Source: Lutibacter citreus (GTDB taxonomy: Bacteria; Bacteroidota; Bacteroidia; Flavobacteriales; Flavobacteriaceae). Taken from it: 64,000 bases of DNA. The stretch lies in contig NZ_QEIH01000010.1 in the NCBI RefSeq assembly GCF_003260195.1, positions 1 through 64,000 of the forward strand, given 5' to 3'. Of the stretch, positions 53,713 to 62,703 are shown in pieces; position 1 is the stretch's first letter, and the number at the start of each line of letters is the position of its first letter. A model generated the notes under the pieces. It saw nothing but the letters and a program-made list of their open reading frames with translations, was not told the DNA's origin and did not search any database. A program made the translations under genes and the position numbers.

Positions 53713-55209
53713 ATGAATAAATTAAATCACAATAAGCTTAGCTCTATATTTCTGTTTGTAATCTGTGTTTTTTTCTTAGGAAATTTGCAATCTCAATCTA
53801 AAAAACCAAACATTATTTTAATGATGGCTGATGATATGGGTTATGGAGATACCGGTTTTAATGGGAATAAAATAATAAAGACACCAAATCTAGATGCACT
53901 TTCAAAAAAAGGAATGATATTAAATCATTTTTATTCAGGAAATTCGGTCTGTTCACCAACTAGAGCAACACTACTTACAGGAAGACATCATGACCGTATG
54001 GGAGTGTTTAGCGCAAATAGAGGTCATCTTCCTAAGCAAGAAATTACAATAGCTAAAATGCTTAAAGAAAAAGGTTATACTACAGGTCATTTTGGAAAAT
54101 GGCATTTAGGAACATTAAGTAAAACAGAATCTTCCAAAGGAGCATCTAGAAAACCAGTATTGAATTTTGCGCCACCTTGGTTAAGAGATTATGATACTTC
54201 TTTTGTAACAGAATCTGCGGTAACAACGTGGAATCCGGGAATAGGTGTTAGAGCTAAAAATAATCCGTTTTATGAAAATGGAATTGCTCTAAAAGGAGAA
54301 GGAAATGAAAGCTTAATGGGAGGTGCTGCAAGAGTTGTTGTTGATAGAGTAGTTCCTTTTATTGAAAAGGCTGTAGATAATAAAAAACCATTTTTATCGG
54401 TTGTTTGGTTTCACGCTCCTCATCAAAATGTTGAAGCTGGGCCAGAATATCTAAAAATGTATGAAGGATATAATGAAGCAGCCCATTTTTATGGGTGTAT
54501 TACTGAATTAGATGAACAAGTTGGACGTATTGTTGAAACCTTAAAAAAAACAAATCAATTAGATAATACTATAATATTCTTTTGCTCTGATAATGGACCA
54601 GAAGGCGGAAAGGCTTCAGGAAGAACCGCAGGAACAACTAATGGATTAAGAGGTAGAAAGAGATCGTTATATGAAGGTGGTGTGAGAGTACCTGCTTTTG
54701 CTGTTTGGCCAGGTATTATTAGAGAAAATACGGAGTCTAGTACTGTGATGTCTACATTAGATTATCTTCCCACTATTCAGAATATAGTGAATTATGATAT
54801 GCCAGATAACAGACCTATTGATGGCCAAAATATTTTACCAATTCTTAAAGGAAAGGAAAACAAAAGATCTAAATCAGTTGTTTTTAGATATTCAGGAGGA
54901 ACAACATCTATAGTAAAAGATGGTTATAAATTATTATTTCCAGCAAGGGAACTTTATGACGTTTCAAAGGATAGGTCAGAAGAAAATAATATTGCTAAAT
55001 CAATGCCTAAAAGAGCAAAGGAAATGGAAGAGGAATTGCTACAAACTTTTGAAAGCATAGAAAAAAGTCAATCAGGAGCAGATTACAATGATTCAACTTT
55101 TAAACCTGTTGAAAAATGGGAATCTGTAATATTAGACATAAATAAAATTGACCCTAAAAGAGGAGGAAAGTTGAAGGGTAAATCAAAAAATAAAAAGAAG
55201 AAGAAATAG
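53713..55209 (+). CDS. Cys-type S1 sulfatase, GALNS-like, with basic tail; last gene of the operon
   Basis: A 498-aa secreted sulfatase (signal peptide to about LQSQ). MMADDMGYGDTGFNG, formylglycine motif CSPTR at Cys80, FGKWHLGTLSK, VVWFHAPHQNVEAGPEY and CSDNGPEGGKASGRTAGT. The C-terminus (KLKGKSKNKKKKK) is unusually basic. A related copy of this C-terminal region survives at 56968-57135. A terminator shared with the convergent GH82-like gene follows. Confidence 0.9.
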   Translation: MNKLNHNKLSSIFLFVICVFFLGNLQSQSKKPNIILMMADDMGYGDTGFNGNKIIKTPNLDALSKKGMILNHFYSGNSVCSPTRATLLTGRHHDRMGVFSANRGHLPKQEITIAKMLKEKGYTTGHFGKWHLGTLSKTESSKGASRKPVLNFAPPWLRDYDTSFVTESAVTTWNPGIGVRAKNNPFYENGIALKGEGNESLMGGAARVVVDRVVPFIEKAVDNKKPFLSVVWFHAPHQNVEAGPEYLKMYEGYNEAAHFYGCITELDEQVGRIVETLKKTNQLDNTIIFFCSDNGPEGGKASGRTAGTTNGLRGRKRSLYEGGVRVPAFAVWPGIIRENTESSTVMSTLDYLPTIQNIVNYDMPDNRPIDGQNILPILKGKENKRSKSVVFRYSGGTTSIVKDGYKLLFPARELYDVSKDRSEENNIAKSMPKRAKEMEEELLQTFESIEKSQSGADYNDSTFKPVEKWESVILDINKIDPKRGGKLKGKSKNKKKKK

Positions 55210-55242
55210 TAGGAATATCAAAAGCAGCATAAAAGTTTAAAC

Positions 55243-55278
55243 AAAAAACTCAGGATTGAATTTAATCCTGAGTTTTTT
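55243..55278. terminator. bidirectional terminator between convergent genes
   Basis: A 15-bp stem (55243-55257 with 55264-55278; A-rich left, T-rich right) separates the rightward sulfatase from the leftward GH82-like gene. Its symmetric A and T flanks can serve both strands. Confidence 0.85.
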
Positions 55279-55358
55279 GTTTTTATAATTGAGAGTGTTA
55301 GTTTAATAGTCTATGATAAGTTATTGTTACCAATTAATAACTCTAGTATTTTATACTA

Positions 55359-56723
55359 TTATGTTCTTTTCGTTTTACAAGTTAAATCAGCATCGGATTC
55401 CCATTGAATTTTTTTAGGTTGATATTGTTCATTAAAACCTTCTTGAGTTATAGTTTTTTTAGGTATTTCTACATTAAAATAACCTTTATCCATACTTCCT
55501 CCATTTTCTGGATATGCTGAATACCTGAGTGCGGCTGCTGATGGGCCATTAAAATTTTTGTCACTATCTCTATTTGCTGTATACCCAATTAAATCTCTCA
55601 TTTCACAAGGTATCCATCTAAAATGTCCTAGTTTGAGGGGCGTAGTTTCTCCATATGTAGCATGTACGTTTTTAACAAGACAATCACCACTAAAATATCC
55701 TGCAACTCCTTCTTCATTATTTCGATCATCACCTCTATCTATTCGAACAGTATGTATACAACTGTTACTTTTAGCTCCATCTACATCAACTTCGCCATTT
55801 TTAATTGAATGAGGAGATATCATTACTGCAGCGTTACAGTTTTCGCCAAATATATTTCTAACAACCATATTATGAATTGATCCTTCTTCTCTAAGGGGTA
55901 TTACATCTTTGCTTCCACTTTCCAATCTAACAACAACACCTCCTTCTCCTGTAAGGTCTTTAAAAAGCATATTTTTACCAGCATTAACTTGTACTAATCC
56001 GTATCCAACATGTGATTCTCTAATATCTGAATTTTTTACGATTCCATTTTTAGGAATTACGTGATTTCCATTGTGTATTACAGTAGTAAAGACTAATGCA
56101 GCAAGTCTAGTAATATTATCTAACACATTCATATCGGAAAACATGAAATTTTGAGCATTTTTCACAAAAAATGCCAAAGCTTTTTCATTTAATGGTGCTT
56201 TATTGATATCAATAGTAAATCTACCTGTTTTAGCTCTTACACTAAAATTTTCTATACGATCACCACTTTCTCCACAAAGGAACATAAAATTCCTATTTGT
56301 ATCATTAGTTAATCTTAATATGGTCCCATTATCAATAACAATATGTACATTAGACTTCATTACAATTTGATTAAAATAATAAGTTCCTTCTGGAATAATT
56401 ATTTTCCCTCCTTTTGGCAATAAAGTTATATCATCAATAGCTTTTTGAAGTAAATCACTATCATCTTTAGTATCAGTTTCATCTACATTATAGTCATCAA
56501 CCAAATTTACAACTTTACTTACTTCATTAATTTTATCAATGTAAAAATCATTTTCATTTACTGCTGAAATATCTTCTAGATTAAATGGAGTATTTGTATC
56601 TACCTCTTTTACTAAAGTGTTTTCTTCATATGGAATTATTTCACTATCTGAACTACAACTTAGAATATTGAAGATTAGTAGAAAAATTATAATACATTTT
56701 TTAAAAAAATAACGTTTATTCAT
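55359..56723 (-). CDS. second GH82-like (iota-carrageenase family) lipoprotein
   Basis: The only leftward gene in the PUL; 454 aa. Lipoprotein signal peptide ending in ILSC (Cys at 23). Beta-helix start LPKGGKIIIPEGTYYFNQI and KSNVHIVIDNGTI match the 50610 protein, which has the Lys insert just after this point; here the helix continues directly into NFMFLCGESGDRIENFSVR. Conserved residues: Gln245 (GLVQVNAG), Glu268 (RLESG) and His305 (ISPHSIKNG), spaced as in iota-carrageenase of A. fortis. The Asp expected two residues after the Glu is Gly (ESG). Being a lipoprotein it is likely surface-anchored, the expected place for an endo-acting enzyme that starts polymer breakdown. Confidence 0.7.
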   Translation of the reverse strand: MNKRYFFKKCIIIFLLIFNILSCSSDSEIIPYEENTLVKEVDTNTPFNLEDISAVNENDFYIDKINEVSKVVNLVDDYNVDETDTKDDSDLLQKAIDDITLLPKGGKIIIPEGTYYFNQIVMKSNVHIVIDNGTILRLTNDTNRNFMFLCGESGDRIENFSVRAKTGRFTIDINKAPLNEKALAFFVKNAQNFMFSDMNVLDNITRLAALVFTTVIHNGNHVIPKNGIVKNSDIRESHVGYGLVQVNAGKNMLFKDLTGEGGVVVRLESGSKDVIPLREEGSIHNMVVRNIFGENCNAAVMISPHSIKNGEVDVDGAKSNSCIHTVRIDRGDDRNNEEGVAGYFSGDCLVKNVHATYGETTPLKLGHFRWIPCEMRDLIGYTANRDSDKNFNGPSAAALRYSAYPENGGSMDKGYFNVEIPKKTITQEGFNEQYQPKKIQWESDADLTCKTKRT

Positions 56724-56967
56724 TGTGATAATTATTTAGTTGATATAAAAAAATCAATGTTTTTTGAATCTTTTTATAAAGATTTTCAAGTAAACCTAAT
56801 AAATCAAAAATAAAAACAATAGGAGCTCAAAGAGTTTTTTATAATATTAAGTAAAATAAGAACTTAGAGAAACTTTCGGTGGAATTGTCGAAACATTTTA
56901 AGGTGTGTTGAGTTACTTTATTATTAGATAATTGAATAATAAGATTAGAATTACAGAAATAAAACAA

Positions 56968-57135
56968 TTGTTAAACCGTTTTAAGAGTATAGAGAAAAGC
57001 CATTCAGGAGCAGATTATAACGATGTTAGTTTTAAACCGGTTGAAGCTTGGGAACCTGTAATTTTGGATGTGAATAAAATTGATGCAAGAGGATGTAAAT
57101 TAAGGAATAAATCAAAATCTAATAAAAAAAAATAG
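56968..57135 (+). pseudogene. C-terminal remnant of a sulfatase duplicated from the 53713 gene
   Basis: An open frame of 50-odd codons reads SIEKSHSGADYNDVSFKPVE, then VILDVNKIDARG and a Lys/Asn-rich tail, matching the tail of the upstream sulfatase (SIEKSQSGADYNDSTFKPVE, VILDINKIDPKRGG) throughout. The remaining ~440 residues are missing, and no start codon with a signal peptide precedes it. It is followed by a terminator. Confidence 0.75.
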
Positions 57136-57175
57136 AATAACTAATATTTTAGGTAACAGGTAAATCTTATTTAGT

Positions 57176-57211
57176 AAAACCACTTTATCTTTTTTCTGAT
57201 AAAGTGGTTTT
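57176..57211 (+). terminator. intrinsic terminator after the sulfatase remnant
   Basis: A 14-bp perfect stem (57176-57189 with 57198-57211), 8-nt loop, T-run at the 3' side. It now follows the remnant and lies directly upstream of the GH29 regulatory region. Confidence 0.85.
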
Positions 57212-57315
57212 ATTATTTAATTCAAGAAGCTTTTGTTTTAAAGTATAGCGTTTATTAGTTAGAGTGTTGAGGTTGATAATTAACCGTTAATTCGCGGTTA
57301 CTTTACGGTTCTTTA
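57212..57315 (+). promoter_or_regulatory. duplicated upstream region, copy 1 (GH29)
   Basis: A 104-bp segment 92% identical (96/104 by eye) to 59362-59465. It contains CGGTTACTTTACGGTT, two CGGTT copies 11 bp apart, plus an inverted ACCGTTA further left. Direct repeats spaced by one helical turn are the kind of site bound by AraC-type output domains, so it is a candidate regulator operator. It starts 190 nt before the GH29 gene. Confidence 0.6.
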
Positions 57316-57400
57316 TTATTTTGAATTCAATAATATCAATTCTAATGATTACTTTGTTTTCTGTTTGTAAAATTTAGACAAGATAAAATAGAATAACATT

Positions 57401-59332
57401 ATGAAATCAAGTAAACTATTATTGTTTTTATGTTTCGTTTTCATGAAGCTAAATGCACAATCTCAAATATTACCAACTGTTAAAAGTTTAAAAGCTAACT
57501 ATGAAGCACCTGAGTGGTTTCGTGATGCTAAGTTGGGAATTTATACGCATTGGGGACCAGTTACTGAAGCTCTTAAATTCGAAGACAAATTAAATACAGG
57601 TGAACTTGGTTGGTATGGTATGCAAATGTATTTACCCGGTTCCAAAGGTTTTGAGTATCACAAAAAATATTGGGGAGGAACAGAAAAGACTGGATTTAAA
57701 GATATTATTCCACAATTTACTGCCAAGAACTTTGATCCTGAGGAATGGGCTGATCTTTTCCAAATGGCTGGTGCCCGGTTTGCTGGTACGGTATCTACAC
57801 ATCATGATGGGTTTTATATGTGGGATAGTGAAATTAACCCTTATAATTCATCTAAAATGGGACCTAAACGAGATGTTTGTGGTGAAATGGCAACAGCATT
57901 GCGAAAAAGAGGGATTAAATTTATAGGAACCTTTCATCATGGATTTACTCACCGTTACTATGAAGGCGCTTGGGATTTTGATGGTAAAGAAGCTCCAGAA
58001 TTTTATGGAAATAAACGTGAACGAATTTCTGAAACATATATAAATGAAGAAGGGTTTAAATGGGTTAAATATAAATGGCAGGGAGATAATGATTGGAAAA
58101 AAATTCCACGTGATTATCAAGAACATTGGCGAGATGTTGTGGCCGAATTTGTTGATAAATATGAACCAGATCTTCTCTGGTTTGACTTTGGCTTAGGTTG
58201 GATGGATTCTGATATTCAGAATCAAATGTTTGCTAATTTTTATAACAAAGCTCATGCATATGGTCAAAAACAACCAACGGTTGCTCATAAGTCTCGTAGA
58301 GATGATCCATTATATTATGGAACTTTAGATCTTGAACGTGGAAATATGCCAAGATTAACATCTTATCCTTGGTTATCTGATACATCTCCAAGTGCTTGGT
58401 TTTATTATCCAAATCCAAAAATGCAAAGTGATGACATCGTAGTGGATATGTTTGTAGATATAGTTGCAAAGAATGGTTGTATGTTATTGAATGTTGGACC
58501 AAATCACACGGGGGAAATTCCACCTGAATTTATGAGTGGATTGAAAGCTTTGGGAGCATTCAATGATATATGTGGTGAAGGGATTTTTGAAACTCGCCCT
58601 TGGTTTACTTATGGAGAAGGTATTACTAAAACAATAACAGGGCATCAAGGAGCAGCTAACTCATTAGCACATCAGGGATCTAATTTTACTACACAAGATA
58701 TCAGGTATACACAAAGTAAAGATGAAAAGAAACTTTTTGCTTTTGCAATGGACTGGCCTAAAAACGGCAAGCTTACGTTGAAATCAGTATCAGTTGAAGA
58801 AGTCAAAAAAAATGCTACTATTGAACTCTTTGGATATGGTGTTGTAAATTATAAAATCAATAAAGACAAAACTATTACCATTGATCTACCAATCAAAGCA
58901 CCAAACCCAAACTGTAATGGATTTAAGATTAGTAATATGGATATAAAATGGCAACCATTAGGCCATTATTTGATTGCTAATGCAAGTCGAATTGATGTGT
59001 CTAACTTGAAGCGAATAAGTAGAGATGAGATTAGTGTGAATTTTGTGTCAGGCTCTATTTGTAATGGAAGTATTATGTTGGGCAGTAAAGTAGATTCCGA
59101 AGGTGTAATATCTCTTTTTGATGGAAGTAAAAAGTTAGCTGAAGTAAACTATAATGTAAAAGCGAAAGAGACTGTTGAAGTAGGTGATTTTATGTTAGTG
59201 CTTGGTCGTAATGAAAAGACTAGAGAATTTCGAATGGTGATATCAGGAATTGATAAAAAGGACGTAACAGAACTTGCTGTTGGTATTCAACGTGAACATA
59301 CGATTCTAAATTTAGGAGAAGGATTCAATTAG
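57401..59332 (+). CDS. GH29 alpha-L-fucosidase-family enzyme, secreted
   Basis: A 643-aa exported enzyme (signal peptide MKSSKLLLFLCFVFMKLNAQ). GH29 catalytic barrel: EWFRDAKLGIYTHWGPVT near the N-terminus, GTVSTHHDGFYMWDSEINPY, nucleophile Asp262 in LLWFDFGLGW, and CMLLNVGPNHTGEIPPE. C-terminal beta-sandwich, with KLFAFAMDWPKNGKLTLKS, and a further ~140 residues at the end. GH29 enzymes release alpha-L-fucose, but members active on alpha-L-galactose are known. In a galactan locus either is possible. Its leader and upstream DNA resemble those of the GH43 gene. Confidence 0.9.
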   Translation: MKSSKLLLFLCFVFMKLNAQSQILPTVKSLKANYEAPEWFRDAKLGIYTHWGPVTEALKFEDKLNTGELGWYGMQMYLPGSKGFEYHKKYWGGTEKTGFKDIIPQFTAKNFDPEEWADLFQMAGARFAGTVSTHHDGFYMWDSEINPYNSSKMGPKRDVCGEMATALRKRGIKFIGTFHHGFTHRYYEGAWDFDGKEAPEFYGNKRERISETYINEEGFKWVKYKWQGDNDWKKIPRDYQEHWRDVVAEFVDKYEPDLLWFDFGLGWMDSDIQNQMFANFYNKAHAYGQKQPTVAHKSRRDDPLYYGTLDLERGNMPRLTSYPWLSDTSPSAWFYYPNPKMQSDDIVVDMFVDIVAKNGCMLLNVGPNHTGEIPPEFMSGLKALGAFNDICGEGIFETRPWFTYGEGITKTITGHQGAANSLAHQGSNFTTQDIRYTQSKDEKKLFAFAMDWPKNGKLTLKSVSVEEVKKNATIELFGYGVVNYKINKDKTITIDLPIKAPNPNCNGFKISNMDIKWQPLGHYLIANASRIDVSNLKRISRDEISVNFVSGSICNGSIMLGSKVDSEGVISLFDGSKKLAEVNYNVKAKETVEVGDFMLVLGRNEKTREFRMVISGIDKKDVTELAVGIQREHTILNLGEGFN

Positions 59333-59361
59333 AGAGTATTTGTATAATAATTAGTGTTGAG

Positions 59362-59465
59362 ATTATTTAATTCAAGAAGCTTTTGTTTTAAATTATAGCG
59401 TCTGTTAGTTAGAGTGTTGACTTTGAAAAGTAACCGTTAATTTGCGGTTACTTTACGGTTCTTTA
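59362..59465 (+). promoter_or_regulatory. duplicated upstream region, copy 2 (GH43)
   Basis: Second copy of the 104-bp segment, with CGGTTACTTTACGGTT fully conserved. It lies 84 nt before the GH43 gene. The differences concentrate in the middle, whereas the CGGTT repeats and the left 30 bp are unchanged, which suggests those parts are functional. Confidence 0.6.
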
Positions 59466-59549
59466 GCCTTTTTAATTATTTAGATTAAATAGAATACTTA
59501 ATTTGTCTTTTATAATAAAAAAGTACCCTTATAAATATTCCAAAGTATT

Positions 59550-61049
59550 ATGAAATCAGTTAAACTATTATTGCTTTTATGTTTTGTTTTTATAAAAACG
59601 AATGCACAGTTTCAGAAAGTTGATACTAATAAATTTCAAAATCCAATTTTTATAGGAGATAATCCAGACCCTAGTATTTTAGTTGAAGAAGATGATTATT
59701 ATATAACATTTTCATCGTTTGATTACTATCCAGGTTTACCTATTTGGCATTCAAAAGATTTAATAAATTGGAATCCGGTTTCACACGCAATTACTAAAAA
59801 TGTAGGTTCTGTATGGGCTCCAGATTTGATTAAGTACAATGATAAGTATTATGTTTATTTTCCTGCAAATAAAACCAATTGGGTTGTTTGGGCAAATTCA
59901 ATAGAAGGACCTTGGAGTGAACCTATTGATTTAAAAGTAAGACATATTGATCCAGGTCATATTGTAGATGATGAAGGTAAACGTTATATTCATTTAAGTC
60001 AAGGACATTATGTTCAGTTAGCTGATGATGGTTTATCAATTGTTGGCGAAGTAAAAAAATCATATGAAGGGTGGAAATTCCCAAAAGAATGGTCTGTTGA
60101 AACTTTTGGTTTAGAAGGTCCTAAACTTATGAAACGTGGTGATTACTATTATATGACAGTTGCACAAGGAGGAACTGCAGGCCCGGCAACAAGCCATATG
60201 GTTGTTTCTGCTCGTTCCAAAACCCCTTTTGGTCCTTGGGAAAATTCACCTTATAATCCAATTGTTAGAACTGAAAATAAATCTGAAAAATGGTGGTCAA
60301 AAGGACATGGAACTCCATTTAAAGATACTAATAACAAGTGGTGGCTAGTTTTTCACGGATATGAAAACGGATTTTACCAAATGGGACGTCAAGTATTATT
60401 ACAACCTATTGAATGGACTAAAGATGGTTGGTTTAAAACGCCAGAAGGAATAAGGACTGAAATGCCAATTTTGCGTCCTAAAGCAAAATCTAAAGCAATA
60501 AAATATGATTTATCAGATAATTTTTCGAGCAATAAACTTAAATTTCAATGGCAGTTTTATAAAAATAACAATCCTGAGCGATATAGTTTAGTAGATAATA
60601 AACTTGTTTTAAAAGGAATGGGAGAAACTACTGGTGAAGCTTTTCCTTTATTATGTATGCCTTTGCATCATTCTTATTCAGCACAAGTGGATGTTGAAAC
60701 AGAAGAAGGAACAATAGGAGGATTAACATTGTTCTATAACGAAAAAGGATTTGTTTCTTCTGGAGCAGATCAATCTAAAATATATTACTCAAATAAAGGA
60801 TGGCAACGTCCAGTAGATAGCTTTAAAAAAGCAGATAAGATTTCAATTAAACTTATAAATAAAGAAGGAACTGTAGATTTTTATTATAGTTTAAATGGGA
60901 AAGATTGGATAAAAACAGATCATTCAGCACTAGTTTCTTCATTTAATCACAATGCATTTGGAGGGTTTTTAAGTTTAAAATTAGGTTTGTATGCAACAGG
61001 TAATGGAAGGGTTAAGTTTAGTAACTTTAAATATAAAAAACTTGAATAA
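59550..61049 (+). CDS. GH43 beta-propeller glycosidase, secreted
   Basis: A 499-aa exported enzyme with signal peptide MKSVKLLLLLCFVFIKTNAQ. Five-bladed propeller with the three GH43 carboxylates: Asp40 (DNPDPSILV), Asp134 (RHIDPGHIV) and Glu189 (GLEGPKLM). The C-terminal ~180 residues form a XynB-C2-like beta-sandwich (QVDVETEEGTIGGLTLFYN, YSLNGKDWIKTD). GH43 enzymes act on pentosides or galactosides; the subfamily cannot be judged by eye. The next sulfatase follows after 20 nt, so they share a transcript. Confidence 0.92.
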   Translation: MKSVKLLLLLCFVFIKTNAQFQKVDTNKFQNPIFIGDNPDPSILVEEDDYYITFSSFDYYPGLPIWHSKDLINWNPVSHAITKNVGSVWAPDLIKYNDKYYVYFPANKTNWVVWANSIEGPWSEPIDLKVRHIDPGHIVDDEGKRYIHLSQGHYVQLADDGLSIVGEVKKSYEGWKFPKEWSVETFGLEGPKLMKRGDYYYMTVAQGGTAGPATSHMVVSARSKTPFGPWENSPYNPIVRTENKSEKWWSKGHGTPFKDTNNKWWLVFHGYENGFYQMGRQVLLQPIEWTKDGWFKTPEGIRTEMPILRPKAKSKAIKYDLSDNFSSNKLKFQWQFYKNNNPERYSLVDNKLVLKGMGETTGEAFPLLCMPLHHSYSAQVDVETEEGTIGGLTLFYNEKGFVSSGADQSKIYYSNKGWQRPVDSFKKADKISIKLINKEGTVDFYYSLNGKDWIKTDHSALVSSFNHNAFGGFLSLKLGLYATGNGRVKFSNFKYKKLE

Positions 61050-61069
61050 AATCATAAATAAATAATTAT

Positions 61070-62650
61070 ATGTCAAAATTATATCAATATTTAATAATTG
61101 TAATATTAATTGCTTTTTCAGCTTGTAAAGAGCAAGAAAAGTTAATTAAAACGGGTAACAAACCAAATATTATTCTCATTTATGCTGATGATTTAGGTAG
61201 GGGAATGTTGGGCACTTATGGTCAAAAGTATTTAACTACACCTAACATAGATAAATTGGCAAGCGAAGGTATGCGTTTTAACAATGTTTATGGCTGTATG
61301 TTTTGTGCTCCAGCTCGTGCAAGTTTAATATCGGGGATGCATGATGCTCAGCAACAACAATGGTCTCTTACAAAAGGAGGTATTTACATTAAGCCTGCTA
61401 ATGAGATTAACCTGAAAGAAATTTCTGAAAAAATACATAAGGTTTCAAAACCAGCTAAAGAGGGAGAAGTGTTTTTAGGAACTGTAGCTCAAAAAGCAGG
61501 ATATGTTACTGCTGAAATAGGAAAGCTAGAATGGGGATTTGCTACAACTCCAGAGAGAGTTAAGAGTCATGGTTGGGATTACCATTATGGATTTTATGAT
61601 CATAAACGTTGTCACGGATTTTATCCTCCGTTCTTGTTTGAAAATGGAAATTTAGTCGAAATACCTGGGAATACTCATATTGATTGTGCTGTAACTTTCG
61701 AATCTGAATCAGAAGAGAATTATAAAGCACGTTGGAATATGGATGGTAAAAAGGTGTATTCTGAAGATCTTTTTGTTGAAAAAGCACTAAGCTTTATAGA
61801 AAGTAATAATCCTAAGAAAACAAACAAACCTTTTTTTATTTATTATCCTACACAATTGCCACATGGTCCCATTGCTGTGTCTAAAGTTGACGCTGAGTTA
61901 AAGAATAATCCAAATTTAACAGAGTTTGAAAAAGAGTATGCAACAATGGTAAAAATATTGGACAATAGTGTTGGTCAAATATATAAGAAGCTGGAAGAAT
62001 TAGATATTTTAGACAATACCATAATTATTTTTACTGGTGATAATGGACATGAGATATATACACGTCAAAAAGGCAAAACGGAACATGGTAGAGCAACTTT
62101 AACGGGAGGTAAATTTAATGATATTAGCACTAAATTTTACAGTGAAGTAAATGGAGATATTTTTGATGGAAATGATGGAATGGCAGGATTAAAACGTTCT
62201 AATTGGGAAGGCGGTGTTCGTGTTCCTTTATTCTGGTATTGGAAAGGGAAAATAAAAGCGGGTAGTGTAAGTAATGAACTTGTTGCGAATTATGATCTTT
62301 TAAATACAATTTCAGAAATAACTAATGGGAAAACTGTTCTAGGAAAAGATAGTAAATCATATTTGAATACTCTTTTTGGAGGAGAAAAGTCAGTGCATGA
62401 TTATACTGTTTATGCTTCAAAATTTGGACCAGCAATTGTTACTAAGAACGGATGGAAATTAAGATCTCTTTTGAGAGAAAATATTTTTCAATTGTATTAT
62501 TTACCAGATGATTATAGAGAGGAAAATGTATTGAATGAACAAAATCCTGAAAAAGTAGAAGAATTAAAGAAGATATTACTTGAAAAATGTGATGCAGATT
62601 TTAAGAATGGAGGAATGCCAAAATTTGTAAATCCTGAAAAAATAAACTAA
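61070..62650 (+). CDS. Cys-type S1 sulfatase, lipoprotein; paralogue of the 33863 gene
   Basis: A 526-aa sulfatase with lipobox FSAC (about 19). LIYADDLGRGMLGTYG, formylglycine motif CAPAR at Cys79, IGKLEWGFATTPERV, FYPTQLPHGPIAV and TGDNGHEIYTRQ are nearly the same as in the 33863 sulfatase. Differences include TLTGGKFNDISTKFYS and a C-terminal extension (DADFKNGGMPKFVNPEKIN). Co-transcribed with GH43 and probably the following GH2 gene (53 nt apart). Confidence 0.92.
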   Translation: MSKLYQYLIIVILIAFSACKEQEKLIKTGNKPNIILIYADDLGRGMLGTYGQKYLTTPNIDKLASEGMRFNNVYGCMFCAPARASLISGMHDAQQQQWSLTKGGIYIKPANEINLKEISEKIHKVSKPAKEGEVFLGTVAQKAGYVTAEIGKLEWGFATTPERVKSHGWDYHYGFYDHKRCHGFYPPFLFENGNLVEIPGNTHIDCAVTFESESEENYKARWNMDGKKVYSEDLFVEKALSFIESNNPKKTNKPFFIYYPTQLPHGPIAVSKVDAELKNNPNLTEFEKEYATMVKILDNSVGQIYKKLEELDILDNTIIIFTGDNGHEIYTRQKGKTEHGRATLTGGKFNDISTKFYSEVNGDIFDGNDGMAGLKRSNWEGGVRVPLFWYWKGKIKAGSVSNELVANYDLLNTISEITNGKTVLGKDSKSYLNTLFGGEKSVHDYTVYASKFGPAIVTKNGWKLRSLLRENIFQLYYLPDDYREENVLNEQNPEKVEELKKILLEKCDADFKNGGMPKFVNPEKIN

Positions 62651-62703
62651 CAGTTTAAAGAGTATTGGTTTTTTTAATAAATTTTTAAAATATGAGTATT
62701 TAA

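Noticed and set aside
57600-58523. Alternative frames within the GH29 gene
   Set aside because: They overlap conserved GH29 motifs and show no independent support.
57401-59332. Fucoidan-degrading locus based on GH29
   Set aside because: A single GH29 is not specific, and the GH82-, GH110- and GH150-like genes point to a galactan; fucoidan remains a less likely alternative.
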